Of a stretch of DNA of 64,000 nt, positions 12,911-24,782 are shown one piece after another. Each line of letters opens with the position of its first letter. The stretch's first letter is position 1. The notes beneath the pieces are model-generated. The model ran no database searches. It worked only from the letters and a program-made list of their open reading frames with translations, and was not told where the DNA came from. This DNA is from Tieghemostelium lacteum (taxonomy: Eukaryota; Evosea; Eumycetozoa; Dictyosteliales; Raperosteliaceae). A program made the translations under genes and the position numbers. The DNA lies in the NCBI GenBank assembly GCA_001606155.1, contig LODT01000025.1, forward strand, positions 806,001 through 870,000. Reading direction: 5' to 3'.

Positions 12911-14761
12911 TTATGGTTGGTAGGAACCAACTTTAAGACAAACGCAAGTATTATGATCCATTTTTCCAGGATATAATTTATAGTCCGAAGGTAATTTGGA
13001 AGTATTTGTTTCCATGAAATCACGTGAAGATTGAGTGGTATCCATACAATGTTTTAATAGATGATTGGTAATGTAAGAGGGTTCTAGTTTGTCACTAGTT
13101 TCAAAGTGGTCACTTAACCATTTTCGACGGAAGTCATTTTTAGTGTTGTCAGTCTCTATAGGGAATTGTGATCCTGCTTCATCCCATGTATCAACCTGTA
13201 ATCCTAGGTCTCTAGGGGAGATACCAAGTTGTTGTGGGTCAAGGTTATCATGTACACCATCACTGAGAAGTAAGATGAGGTCATCTTCATCACAGAGTTT
13301 ATAAAAGACTGAGAGATTACGAAGATCAGCTTCACCATGTCCAATGTATGGTCCTAGTCTTCCACCTGGGTCTCTGGCATCTGTGACATTGGATCTATTA
13401 CCTTTGGTAATGTCGGTAAAGAGATTATTCTTTTTGGAGTAATGGAATGATTTACAGTCACCCAAAGTTACACCTACAAAACAGTGAGTGTATTGAACAT
13501 CCATATGAACAATAGTAGAGACTCTTTTGGTATTGTCAATTCTCACTAACATACCACCAATGAGGGTAGTGGTACCGGCTTCCCAAACCTCTTGTTTACC
13601 AGCAATAATACCCTTGTGAGCTGATGTCATTGCCGAGAGTAAATAACTACCTGCTTTCCTAATGGTATTAATCTCATGATGATTATCCTCTAGGAACTGT
13701 AAAAATGCATCAGTAGCCTTGTTGGCAGCTTCAAATGGTAAACGACCCCAATTACAACCGTCTGCCAATACAACCAATACTCTATCCCTGTAGATTGAAA
13801 CCTTGAATCGATCACATATTGGATCACCTTGTCTCTTTCCAGATACTTTATGTTTAGGATATGAAGATCCACTTTTACAATACACTGAATCCTTATAAGA
13901 TTGTTGATCCTCTGCTAATTCCCTATTTGGTCCTTCTATAGTTATGATTTTATCGTCCATTTTATGTACATTTATATTACCATTTTCATTATTACCATTC
14001 TCTTTACTACTATAATTACCATTAATTTCTTTTTCTTTTTCTTTATTATTATTATTACTAATATTACTATCTTGTTGTTCACTATTTACATTATTATTTT
14101 CATGATTATTATTATTATCATGAATAATATTATTATTATTTACTAAAATTGGTTGATTATCATATACAATATTAATCAAAGGTAATGCAGCACAAAATTT
14201 TTCTTCATCTACAGATTGAAAGATATTTAATAGAGCAGAACCAGATTTTAAGAATGCAGATTGTTTTTTAATTTTTTGATTCTTATCAGTCTCTGCAATG
14301 TGACTTCTAAACTCTTTTTTCTTACTCTCAATAATGGATTTTAGTAATTCCTCTTCTCTCTTCCATTCAGTTTCTAAATCTGCATTTTCACCTTCTCTCA
14401 ACAGGAACTCTCTGTCTTCATTAGCAACAATTTGTCTACGAGTATTGGTATTTCTTTGAATAATCAAATCTTGTAAAAGTCTTTCTAGATGTTGAATCTC
14501 TCCCAATAGAATTTTACTGAGATCTTTTTCTTCATTACAATTAACCATTGTTGATGTTGTTGTTGTATTGCTATCTTGAGTTGATGTTAAACCTGCTATT
14601 GATGGTGAATGATGTTCACTATCACTCTCACTGTCACTTCCTCCTCTTGGTGAATTTGGATTTGAATTAGATCCACTGCCACCGTTAGGTTTGGTCTTTT
14701 TCTTTTTGAATATCTGGTTAATTAAATCCAGTTCTTTTTGTTGACAGTTGGATTTACACAA
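12911..14761 (-). CDS. PP2C-like domain protein, 5' end unresolved
   Basis: The open frame gives 616 residues. Residues ~1-130 are Asn/Ser/Gly-rich with charged helices, and an Asn-rich stretch sits around 210-270. A PP2C-like fold follows from ~300 to 540. It shows an ADGCNWG motif where active PP2Cs have DGHGG, an EAGTTTL strand, and LLLSDGVHDNL corresponding to the CDGLWD motif. This pattern matches the family of PP2C-like proteins related to fly CG9801, whose phosphatase activity is uncertain. The frame opens at TTG (14761) directly after TAG, which looks like a splice acceptor. No ATG lies upstream in frame within this exon, and I could not place the first exon; the nearest internal ATG would remove about 70 coding-like residues. 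Treat the start as unknown. Confidence 0.7.
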   Translation of the reverse strand: MCKSNCQQKELDLINQIFKKKKTKPNGGSGSNSNPNSPRGGSDSESDSEHHSPSIAGLTSTQDSNTTTTSTMVNCNEEKDLSKILLGEIQHLERLLQDLIIQRNTNTRRQIVANEDREFLLREGENADLETEWKREEELLKSIIESKKKEFRSHIAETDKNQKIKKQSAFLKSGSALLNIFQSVDEEKFCAALPLINIVYDNQPILVNNNNIIHDNNNNHENNNVNSEQQDSNISNNNNKEKEKEINGNYSSKENGNNENGNINVHKMDDKIITIEGPNRELAEDQQSYKDSVYCKSGSSYPKHKVSGKRQGDPICDRFKVSIYRDRVLVVLADGCNWGRLPFEAANKATDAFLQFLEDNHHEINTIRKAGSYLLSAMTSAHKGIIAGKQEVWEAGTTTLIGGMLVRIDNTKRVSTIVHMDVQYTHCFVGVTLGDCKSFHYSKKNNLFTDITKGNRSNVTDARDPGGRLGPYIGHGEADLRNLSVFYKLCDEDDLILLLSDGVHDNLDPQQLGISPRDLGLQVDTWDEAGSQFPIETDNTKNDFRRKWLSDHFETSDKLEPSYITNHLLKHCMDTTQSSRDFMETNTSKLPSDYKLYPGKMDHNTCVCLKVGSYQP

Positions 14762-15378
14762 CTATTTTTTGTTTTTTTTGTTTTTTTACAATTCTTGTAT
14801 ATCAATTTGATTGCTGACTACTATACTCTATATCAATGCGTAGGATTACTTAATTCGAGAATTTTAGAAAAAAATACAAATCAATTTAAAAAATTTTTCG
14901 TAAATGGGTAGATTTGAGGTATTATAATATATCTAAAAGATATTTTCAGTTAGAAAAAAAAAATGATAAAAAAAAAAAAAAAAAATAATTTTTCATTGTT
15001 ATCAGAAGATCTTTTGTGTTTTCAAAGATTGTTGGTGTAGGGTCTCTAATATAAACTTTATTGATCAAGTGAAAGTAAACGTAACCTAATTTTTCAGATG
15101 GATCCTTATTTGAATAATCTATTTTTTTAGAAAAACTAAAGAGATAAAAATATCCAAAAGTTGATCATCATTTGGAATTTTGGAAAAATATATATAGTTT
15201 TATTAATTTATATATATTACTACTATTATATAACTTTACTAAATTTATTTATATAATTGTTTGATTGGTGTGTGAGAGTTTGGTTTTGTTTTTTTCTTTT
15301 TTTTTTTGATATTATTAACAGTTAAAATTGTGTATCATTTGAGGTGTTTACTATTATTATTATTAATTATTATTTCGT
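14762..15378. other. 5' region of the PP2C-like gene; RNase kappa 3' flank
   Basis: A 617-bp AT-rich stretch with several A runs (about 14955-14990). It should contain the missing first exon or 5' untranslated exon of the PP2C-like gene. The reverse strand has a few ATGs, but each frame closes within about 20 codons and none can be joined with confidence to the acceptor at 14762. The 3' flank of the RNase kappa gene occupies the right end. Confidence 0.4.
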
Positions 15379-15859
15379 TTATTCATCATCTATTTCGATA
15401 TTCTTTGGTTCAGTGAATTTTCTCCATAAGAAAGCAATTAAACATGCACCTATAAATCCACCATAAATAGCAACTGCAATATAACTGGTTTTAACAGCTT
15501 CAGCTTCAGTTGAAGCAGTCCATTGTGCTTCACCTTCTGCTTTTTTATAACCATCCTTTAATAATCCACTAATAATTAACTATATATACACATTATCCCA
15601 ATAATTAATATCATAAACTACAATAGGAGCTAAAAAGTGAAATACTAGAAGTGATATATCATTCAATTCTCTATTTCACTCTTAAAATGCACTAATTTGA
15701 AGGAAATTCAAAATTCCTTCAATAGTTTGTACTTACAAGTCCAACAACACCAAATAAAGAGAAAACCATGCAACAAATTGAACAACATGGTCCAGGGAAA
15801 CGGTAACACATACCACCTGGTAAACAAATCTCTGGTGTACTACTCTTCTTTTTTGCCAT
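15379..15859 (-). CDS. RNase kappa / V-ATPase V0-associated protein
   Basis: Exon model: 15859-15737 and 15579-15379, GTAAGT donor, phase 0, giving 107 residues. The N-terminus is Cys-rich (GPCCSICC) and runs straight into the first membrane helix (about residues 25-48). A hydrophilic loop follows, then a second helix (about 72-95) and a short acidic tail. This two-helix plan and length match RNase kappa (RNASEK), known in animals as a subunit attached to the V-ATPase V0 rotor ring and needed for endocytic acidification. The divergent neighbour encodes V-ATPase subunit e, which supports the call. The family name reflects an early nuclease report; a proton-pump role is the better supported one. 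Confidence 0.7.
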
Positions 15860-16420
15860 ATTTAAATAAACTTATTATAATGTATGTATGTATATAGAGT
15901 GTTTTGGATTTTTTTTTTGAAAGATTTTTTTTTGGGGAGAGTTTCCTATTCAAAAAGTGAATAATAAATATCGATGAATGAATGCTCTGAAAATAATCTA
16001 AAACTCTATCAAAAGTTCATAAATAACTGATAGAGATAATATTTAGAGAGTTTAAAATTAGTTATGAAATAATTTAAAAAAAAAAAATTAAAAAATAAAA
16101 AAAAATACAAAGTTGATTGACGATTTTTTCTAACCAGGATTTTGTTTTTTCTCAGTCTGTGTAAAAAATATTTTTATTTATTTAAAAAAAAATTTCATTT
16201 TCTAAAGAAAGACTATTTTTTTATTTATTATATATATTTTAAATTAAAGGTATGTTTAAGTGTGAAGATACCTTAGATTGATTGCAATTGTTATGGTGTT
16301 ACAAAAAATGGAATCATTTGGATGGGAATTGGATTTCATTTTTTGGTTATAACAATTTTGAGATTGCAAGTGTAGGAAGTAGAGAAGAATTGGGATATTA
16401 ATTGAGATTATACATTTAGA
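15860..16420. promoter_or_regulatory. Shared promoter region of two V0 genes
   Basis: A 561-bp spacer between the divergent starts of the RNase kappa and V-ATPase subunit e genes. It holds several A/T homopolymers and a GC-richer block just before the subunit e start (about 16260-16400). No ORF or RNA gene is seen. Since both products act in the same complex, shared control from this spacer is plausible but is inference. Confidence 0.45.
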
Positions 16421-16739
16421 ATGCAAAACGGTGAAACTATAGGTGTAGTTACTGCTATTTATTTAGGTTTAGGTATAATTTTATCAATTTATCCACCAAT
16501 TATTCAAGATAAAGCTTTAGGTCGTATTTGTATATTCACAGCTTTTGTTTGTTTATGGATGTTGTATGTATACTAAACTCTGAGTTTTAAAAAACTCAAT
16601 AGTTTGAAAAAAATAGTAGGAAAATATCGAATAGGAAGATATTAATTATTGATAATTTAGATGGATTGTTTGTTATATGTCACAAATGTATCCAAGTATT
16701 ACCCCAGAACCTTTACCATTGGCATCAGAAGCTGATTAA
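16421..16739 (+). CDS. V-type proton ATPase subunit e
   Basis: Exon model: 16421-16563 and 16661-16739, donor GTATGT, acceptor TTTAG, giving 73 residues. It has two membrane helices, about residues 7-25 and 34-57. The second ends in LWMLWIVCYMSQMYPSITPE, which matches the family ending seen in animal ATP6V0E (a Trp/Leu-rich helix followed by AQLNP). Subunit e is a small V0-sector component of the vacuolar proton pump. In dictyostelids the pump is abundant in the contractile vacuole and endolysosomes. Length is right for the family (70-85 residues). Confidence 0.8.
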
Positions 16740-17229
16740 ACAGAATAGTAAATCTAATAATAATAATAATATCAACATAATAATATATAATAATAGTCCA
16801 CACAACACACTTTTTAAAATATCTTCACCACCCCTTACAATCACTTTCTATTTTTTTTAAATATTCAAAATACAAAAGAGATATTTTGGATACTACACCC
16901 ATTATCAACCATAGCACAAAACAATTATACAACCCATAACCATAACACAATGTAATGTCGATTGAAAAAAAAATCATAACAATTTCAAATATTTAAATAT
17001 CTTGATTCATTCAAGTACTAGTACCACTTCAAACAAAATAAATGAATAAGATTTTTGAAAACAAAATAGAACACTTAGGGTTTTAAAGTAGTTATTTAAA
17101 CTAAAATATGTATTAGATATGCACATCACACAGATATTATTAACCTAAAACTGTAAAAATCATTTTTCATAAAGACAAAGAGATTTTATGGATCTACACT
17201 ATCTACTAAAGTACACTATCTTGATGATT
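16740..17229. other. Convergent intergenic region with a DUSE-like site
   Basis: A 490-bp region between the 3' ends of the subunit e gene and the beta-lactamase-like gene. It is A-rich with no ORF of note. The octamer ACCCATAA inside 16931-16940 resembles the DUSE element found about 60 bp upstream of many dictyostelid small non-coding RNA genes. About 60-75 bp later lies a small perfect stem (CTTGA/TCAAG, about 17001-17015). I see no conserved class I RNA motif, so no RNA gene is called. Confidence 0.3.
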
Positions 17230-18870
17230 TTATTGACGATATAAATCTTGACCTAAATAATTAATTTGTGAACACTGATTATTATCACTACTATTACTAT
17301 TACTGCCACTATTATTATTGTCATTAAGCGTACAATAGATAAATTCAAAGTTTTTTCCATCAACTACATTTTTACAATTATTCCAATAGTTATTTGGGAA
17401 TGATAATTCAATTCTGAGAATTAGTGGTTCTGATGATACATTGTCAAATGGTAGGAGATTATATGTTGTACTACCACTATTTATAATGAGTTCATTTGGG
17501 TTTTCATAAGCTTCTTTAATTTCTACTATGGTACCTTTATAGGAATAAGTACCTACAAATATCTGACTATTCTTAATAGTGTAGATTTCTAGTGGTTTGC
17601 TTTTACTGAGTAGTAGGAATTGGTAGACTGGTAATAGAATATTCATTGCCTCACCAGTGAATAGATCAGTACTTGTTATACCAAACATGGATGCAAAATA
17701 TACACCCAATTTATATTCTCTAACTAATGCCATATTGGAAATGTATCCTAATTCAATACCCATTTTATCTCTCATCCAAACTTGATTATCATCGTTATAA
17801 TACATTTCAAATGGAGTACCATAGGAAGAACTTCCACCATTAACCAAATTCACAGGCATAAATGCTTCATTTAATGTTGATGGGTCTAATATATTCGGTA
17901 TATTATTGGAAGTGTCTGGTAAGATATTATCATTTAGGAGATATATCATTAGTTTTGACATATCAATACCATTGGAGAATAAACCACCAGCAGGTGTACC
18001 CCATCCTAGTGGGTATATAGGTGGTTGGTAATAGTCACCATCAGAGTTAGTTTGTAATCCAACAGCAAGACTATCACGAATATTAGTGTAGTTAAATGTT
18101 GTATTATACATTCCCAATGGCTCTAATATATACTGTTGAATGTAATCTTCATATTCTATACCAGAGGCTTTGGATAGTGCTCTTCCTAATAGAGATACAC
18201 CTAAATTTGAGTAATGTGTGGTTGAGTATTGTGGTAGTAATAAATACTGATTTGCAAGTTTTTGAAAAACTGCATCTACAGTACAATTCACTGTTGCATA
18301 TTGATCCTTTTGACATGGTAACTCTCTTGGTAGACCACTTTGATGTGATGCCAATTGTCTAAGTGTAATAGTTCTATTGGTATTATATATATTTTTAATT
18401 TGAAACTCTGGAAAATATTTTATAAATTCATCATCTAGAGATTCAATTAAACCTTCATCTCTCAATTGATACATCATCATATCTGTAAATACTTTTGTAA
18501 TACTACCTATCCTAATACTATAAATTTATACAATATGAGTATTTATTAAAAACTACATCTCAAATATATAAGATACATACTGATTTTCAATTGAAAGATC
18601 TGGAGAAGTAGAATTTAAAGGATTAACTTTACCATATGATTTTGACCAAACAATTTCGTTATTATATACAATAACTGCCATAAAGCTAGGTATTTGAAAT
18701 TGAACCATTTTATTGGTTATCAATTCATCAATTTCATGATAGGCTTTTTGTAGTAAAGGATTTCTGTGATCCAAAGGAGCAACTGTCGGATATGATGGAC
18801 ATGTTTTATAAATTCTAACTAAAATAAAAATTATAATTATAGTAATAATGGGATTATAAAATTTCATCAA
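17230..18870 (-). CDS. Beta-lactamase-like serine hydrolase, membrane or secreted
   Basis: Exon model: 18870-18581 and 18511-17230, phase 2, giving 523 residues. The N-terminus (residues 4-21) is a long hydrophobic segment without flanking acids, so it is a signal peptide or signal anchor. The splice join creates IGSITKVF, the SxxK nucleophile motif of class C beta-lactamases and their penicillin-binding-protein relatives. YSN later in the protein is the YxN motif. A low-complexity Asn/Ser tail closes the protein. Eukaryotic members of this fold (for example LACTB) act as hydrolases or peptidases rather than on antibiotics; the substrate here is unknown. A family-typical length and both catalytic motifs argue for an active enzyme. 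Confidence 0.8.
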
Positions 18871-18936
18871 TTTCGTCTCGAGATATTTAAATTTTTGAAA
18901 ATTTTTTTTTTTTCATTTTAAGATTCAACATTCAAA

Positions 18937-19131
18937 ATGAATAGACTTGAAATTTTATCAAATCATTTTATATTAACAAGTAATAATACTACAGATGCTC
19001 TTATGGAATTAGAAGATGAGCATAATACTCAAGAAGAAAAAAGAAAGATTGAATGTGAAAAATTAGGAATACCCTATGTATATAAACCATTAGAAATAGA
19101 TTTTGGAACTAATAATAATACTAGTAAATGA
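18937..19131 (+). CDS. Small hydrophilic protein, unknown
   Basis: A 64-residue ORF starting at ATG 18937, only 66 bp from the divergent start of the hydrolase gene. The protein is acidic in the middle (MELEDEHNTQEEKRK) and predicted helical; it has no membrane segment or known motif. Good codon use and a compact setting between two clear genes favour a real small gene, but length alone leaves doubt. Confidence 0.5.
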   Translation: MNRLEILSNHFILTSNNTTDALMELEDEHNTQEEKRKIECEKLGIPYVYKPLEIDFGTNNNTSK

Positions 19132-19303
19132 AATCAATTCTATATATATTGTTATAATTTCAAATATTTATGTTTATTTGAAATATTTGTTTTTGGGATT
19201 TGTTTGGTTGTTGAAAATTGATAATAAAATTTGAATGGTAAATGTAGAAAATCTATACAAGTAATGTGAAATATATATAAAATGTAGTTATATAAATAGT
19301 AAA

Positions 19304-20642
19304 CTAATTAGTGGTATTGGAAGAAGAGGAAGAGGATTGATCATTGGTAGTAGAGGTTTTATCAGAGTAACTCTTGTTACTAATCATTTGATTACCATAG
19401 ATTGATAAATTGGAGATGAGGGTAAATAATTTATCAGAGAGGTCGCTGATAATCTCTGCACTGTTTCTAAATAAGACATACTCAGATTTTTTCAATTTAT
19501 CCATAGTAGAATCAATTTGTTGATTAACAATTTCAGAGGTTCTCTCCATGATTCTAGCGCAATCATTTTTAAGTTGATTCAACTTTTGACTAGTTTCAAC
19601 AGTTTCCATTACTCTCTCTTTGGATTCAATAATCATTTTTCTCAATTCCTGAATAGAAACAATAGCTTCAGTTGGATCAATTTTCTTGACCCATAAGAGA
19701 ACAGCACCACTAGCTGCAACTATTGAATCCAATTTCTCATAGACACCATCAACAAAGACCTTGGTGAGAACATTGGTTTTGTTAAATGTCAATTGTTGAA
19801 CTCTAGCGGAGGTTGTTTTAAGAGAATCTATGGTTTGAGTGAAATGTTTAATTTCATTATTACCAATGTTCTTAGTCAATTTGATAAGAGAGTTGATGGA
19901 GTTACCTGGTGCTGATTTAATAGAGGAAAGATTGGTTCTCTTTCTGAGTTTTAAAAGGAATTTAGCTCTCTTTTCCATTTCAAAAAGTTCATCCTCATTC
20001 ATATGTTCAAGATCTTCACCTTCTGGTGGTGGTAAAATATTATCAACAACAATATTTATAATCTGTCCTGATGAATTTACATAATCATTTAAAACTGTAC
20101 CTTCAATCTAATTTAATAATAATAAAGTATTAATATATATATAAATAACATATATTAAACTATTGTTTTTACCTTTTTTGAACCATAATTTACAATTGAA
20201 CTTAACTTTGAATCAACATTTAATAAAAGATCAGTAGCAGAGACAAAAATTTTATCATTAGCAGTAGATGCAGAGGTTTCAATCTTTTCAATGGTTGAAC
20301 TTGTCATTTTATCCAAAGGAATAATAACACTGTCCATTTTTTCAAGACCATTTTGAAGTGGTTTTACAAACATTTCAACAGTATGTTCTGTCATTTCCAA
20401 ACCATTCTTTAATATAGTAAAAGAATTAATATCAGGTTAATTCTACATTTTTATTCTAAAGCAATGAGTGAAATACAAACTTTTAAAAGAGTACTCTTTT
20501 CTTTGGCATAATTATACCAACCTTTTCCATACTCTACAGCATTGGTAACTGTTTGATAGTTACTGATTTTTTGAATGGTATCATATCTATTCAACCATGG
20601 TTGTTCATGAGGAATATTTTGTGATTCAGTAGTTGCTGACAT
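19304..20642 (-). CDS. plnA: Perilipin (lipid-droplet coat protein)
   Basis: Exon model: 20642-20481, 20406-20173 and 20107-19304, all phase 0, giving 399 residues. The first donor is GTTTGT, unusual but required by frame. The N-terminal ~90 residues (PWLNRYDTI, then the YGKGWYNYAKEK block and repeated amphipathic helices) follow the PAT domain of perilipins. Further 11-residue-type amphipathic helices run through the middle, and the tail is Ser/Thr/Asn-rich. Perilipin coats lipid droplets and controls lipolysis; one perilipin (Plin/plnA) is known from Dictyostelium. The match is by motif and layout, since perilipins are poorly conserved. Confidence 0.75.
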
Positions 20643-20963
20643 TTCTTTAATTGAATATTATATATATTTTAAAATAATCTCTAAGTGAAAAAAAATAAAG
20701 TTGAATGTGGGTGTATTAATATTATTAAAATTAAAAAAAAAAAAAAATTAAAACAACTATGAGTGGATAGATAGATAATTGACAGAGTAAGAAAAAAAAA
20801 ATAAATTAAAAATTTAATATAATTTGTTGAAGTTTTTACAATTTGCAAAAAATTATAATAAAATTGCAAAAATATTACAACATTTATTTCTAAAAATATC
20901 TAAAATTGTTTCAAAATGACCCCCTATTAAAAATCATCGGAGTTTGAAGTGGTGAAAGGGATA
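20643..20963. promoter_or_regulatory. Perilipin upstream region
   Basis: A 321-bp AT-rich spacer upstream of the perilipin start and downstream of the topoisomerase stop. It has A runs at about 20733-20747 and 20790-20800. No ORF or repeat is supported. Confidence 0.4.
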
Positions 20964-23900
20964 TTATTTTTTATTTTTTGATGATAATTTTTTTTTTGAT
21001 TTGGTGATGTTTGATGTTGATTCGGATTGACCTGATTTTGTACGATTTGATTTTCTCTCCCTTGAATAACCGTCGTCAATAGTCAATAGAGTAGAACGTA
21101 ATTGATCAAGATCAGATTTCCAAAGATCTTCTATAGCAGCTTGACTTATATAATTATACTCTGAATGTTTCTTTGTTAGCTGGGATTGAAGATTTTCAAT
21201 TTTCTCAATAGTTATATCAAGAATTGGTAGAGAGAATAAATATGACATGGTTTGATCGTTGGTCGTGAACTGATGATTCTCCTCTAGATCCCTAATGAGA
21301 TCTTGTTTGGTTCTACCATGAAGTTTAAGTTTACCACTAGAAATGATTTGTAGGAATTGAATGGTTTTTTCAAGTTTTTCAATTTGTACATTCAATGTCT
21401 GAACAGTGTGTGATTTTCTCTTTTGATAGAATTCTAAACGAATACTATAGAAATGGTCAATAATATCTTCAACAGATTGATATCTTATAGAGTTACCATT
21501 TTCATCAAATAATGTAAGATTTGGGTGAATTAGTGTAGTGAGTTTAAAGAGATTTAGTAGTTCATTTGGTGTTAGATCTTGCATTTCTTCTAATTGTTCC
21601 ATTGATAGACTTATAGTGAAATGTACAGTATTTTCACTATTGGATTCTTGGAATGATTTAATTAGATCTCTATCCATAAGATCATGTAATGTCTCTTTAT
21701 AATCAGATATCCAACGTCCAATAGGTAACTCTGAGATTATCAATGACTTATTATCATCTGAAAACTGAATACATCCACTGGTTTTATAGGTATCACGATC
21801 AGGTTGTTTTACAATGGTACCTTTGAACCCTTTATACCATGGAATCAGTTTCTTTAGAGGTGGTTGGTTATTTAATTTACACAATAGCTGGTCAATGAGA
21901 TCTACAGGTGAGTATAATGGTACTGAAGTAGCCATACCTACACCAATACCTTCTGCACCATTAACCAATACCATTGGTATAATAGGTACATAGTAATCAG
22001 GTTGAATAGATTCACCTTCCTCTTGAAGATAGTTGAGTAGAGGATCATCCAATTCATTGAAAATCTGTCTGGATAGTGGTTCCAATTTTGTAAATATATA
22101 TCTTGCACTAGCTGAATCCTCACCACCTAATAATCTAGTACCAAATTGACCACCTTGATAGAGTAGAGGTATATTATTGCTTCCAACAAACGAATGAGCC
22201 ATCTTTACAATCGTTGAATTTAATGATTGCTCACCATGATGATAGGCAGTGTGTTCTGCAACATAACCTGACAGTTGTGCAACTTTAACCTCTTGATGTA
22301 AACGTCTTTTAAAGCATGCATATAGTATCTTTCTCTGACCAGGTTTCAAACCATCTACAATCGAAGGTATAGATCGAATATTAGCAGCCCATGAATAATG
22401 TACCAACTCCTTATTTATAAATTCATCATAGGTTATCATTTGTTTGGTATGATCAATAGACTGTGTTAAATCTGCTTCTTTTATCCACTGTTGTCGCTTT
22501 TGAATTGAACCCTTACTAAAAGCAGTATCCATCAACTGATCAATATTCTCTCCTTTCCATTGAAATGCAATAACATGTTTATTCAAATTGGAGAAATATT
22601 CTTTTGCCTCTGCGCTCGTACTTGTACCCAACCCCTTATAGTATTTTGTTTGATAGGATTTTTGTGATTGAGAGGAAGTTAATGATTTCTTCCAATCCAA
22701 ATAATCATTCATTGTAAAGAATGATTTCTTTTCTTTACCTCCTGAAGAGACTTTAATAAGGGGTGTAACAAACTCCTCTATAAAATCTTTCTTTAATAGT
22801 TCAGGCCAAAAATAGTGAAGGAAATTGATTATTAAACCTTTAATATGTGATCCATCATGATCTTGATCTGTCATAATCATAACCTTTCCATACCGCAACT
22901 CTGATAAAGATTCAGCATCTTTATAATCCTTTTTATGAGATAGACCTAGAATGGTAGTGAGGTGATTGATTTCCTCATTATTTAGAAGAGATTTTGGAGA
23001 GGCCTCACGTACATTTAAAAGTTTACCACGAAGTGGGAATACACCATATTTGTTTCTACCCAACACTGAAAGACCTGAAAGAGCTAGAGACTTTGCAGAA
23101 TCACCTTCAGTAAGAATCAAAGTACACTCTTTACTCTTTGGCCCACCTGCCCAATTGGCGTCATCCAATTTCAATATACTCTTTATCAATGTGTTTTTTG
23201 ATTGTCTTGATGAAGTCTGTTGAACTAGTTCAGCCTTTTGTTTCATTAGTATCCAACCAGCAATCTTTTCAATGATTTTTGATTGCTTTACAAATTGTGA
23301 TAAAACTTGTTCAGGAATCTCAGGAGTGGACCCAAATAACTGAGGTTTAGTTGTTAGAGTTTCTTTAGTCTGACTATCAAAACTTGGATTATCAATAAGA
23401 CAACTGACAAACAGAGATAAATGGTTTTTAATATTCATTGGTCTTACATCAAGATCGGAATGTTTCTTTTTTAACCTTTCACTTATATAACGTACGACTT
23501 GATCTGAGACTACATTTACATGAGTACCACCTTTAATGGTATTGATAGAATTTACAAAGGAAACCTGTGTAAACTGTTGACCTATAGAATCACTTAGACC
23601 AATACCAATTTTCCAACGATCACCCAATTCACAATATAAAATATTAGATTCCTCTTCTGATGTTTCTTCTAGTTTCTTTTTATTATCACCTTTTAGATAT
23701 GGTTCATATAAAGAAACATAAGATTGAAAATTATAATTTAATTCTTTACCATTTAGGTAAACTTTTAGATTTGGATTACAACCTGCTATATCATATACTC
23801 TTCTTTCCATTAAATAGAGTATATCATCATCCCAGAGAGATTTTATATGAAATTTCTCCAAATCGGGTTTAAATGTAATCTTTGTAAAATCTTTTTCATT

Positions 23901-24782
23901 TAATAACATTTTACTTATAATTGGTTCTTCTCTAATACTCATATTATTAAACCATTTTTGTGAATATTTTTTTTTATTCCTATTTTAGAATAAAAGAATA
24001 AGTAATCAAACATCTTTAATATTTTTCTATATAACCTACAATTTATCAACAGTTTCAACAGAGAATTCTTTTGAGAAAATATTTGTTAATTTTGCACCAA
24101 AACCATTACGACCACCAACAACTTTTAATTCAGAATCATTAAAATTACTACCAGACATTAGATTTCCCATAACCATTTCAACTACATAGCAATTTTCAGT
24201 TTTATGCATTACAATTGGTATACCTTTACCATCATTGGTAATTGAAATTGAATCTTGATTGGGATCAATATCAACTTTTATAAATGACATTGATTTATCT
24301 CTTTGATAGTTATCAGCAGCATTTACTAAAATCTCATCAAATATCTTTAATAGACCAGGTATATATTTTACATTTTCTGGATGTATTGAAACTGGTTTAT
24401 TAATCTGTGGTTGTTGCTGTGAAGGTATGATAACTTCTTTTTTTCTCTTATTAAACATTGATTGTTTTAAAACCCAATGTTCATGTTCAATCTTTTGTAT
24501 TGTACCTATATAGGAATCTGGTCTCAAAAGTACATGTTCAGTTGGTGTTTTCTTTTGATAGATTTCTTCAATTGAAGTTTTTGATGTAAAACATCTCTTT
24601 TGTTGTTGTTGTTGATTATCTAAATTATTATATTTAATATTATTTATAGATTGAGAATTTAATTTTTGATTCGTTATTGATTTATAAATTGGTATATTAT
24701 TATAAATTATTGATATTGAATTTACTAATCTAATTTGATTCAAAAATTTATTATAACTTTTTGGTATAATTTTAGTTAACAT
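20964..24782 (-). CDS. top2mt: DNA topoisomerase II, mitochondrial type
   Basis: Exon model: 24782-24040 and 23979-20964, giving 1252 residues. The join yields KYSQKWFNNMSI, which matches the conserved KYVQKWENNMS region of type IIA enzymes and confirms the acceptor at 23980. Residues 1-~65 are basic, hydroxylated and free of acids, as in a mitochondrial targeting peptide. The GHKL ATPase domain follows (NDGKGIPI, GGRNGFGAKL). Next come TOPRIM (EGDSAK at ~538, then PLRGKLLNVREA and DQDHDGSHIKG), and the cleavage domain with catalytic Tyr in ASARYIFTKL (~875). The C-terminal tail is short, basic and Ser-rich. It passes one duplex through another using ATP. The leader suggests it resolves mtDNA links; a separate nuclear topoisomerase II is expected elsewhere. 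Confidence 0.9.
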
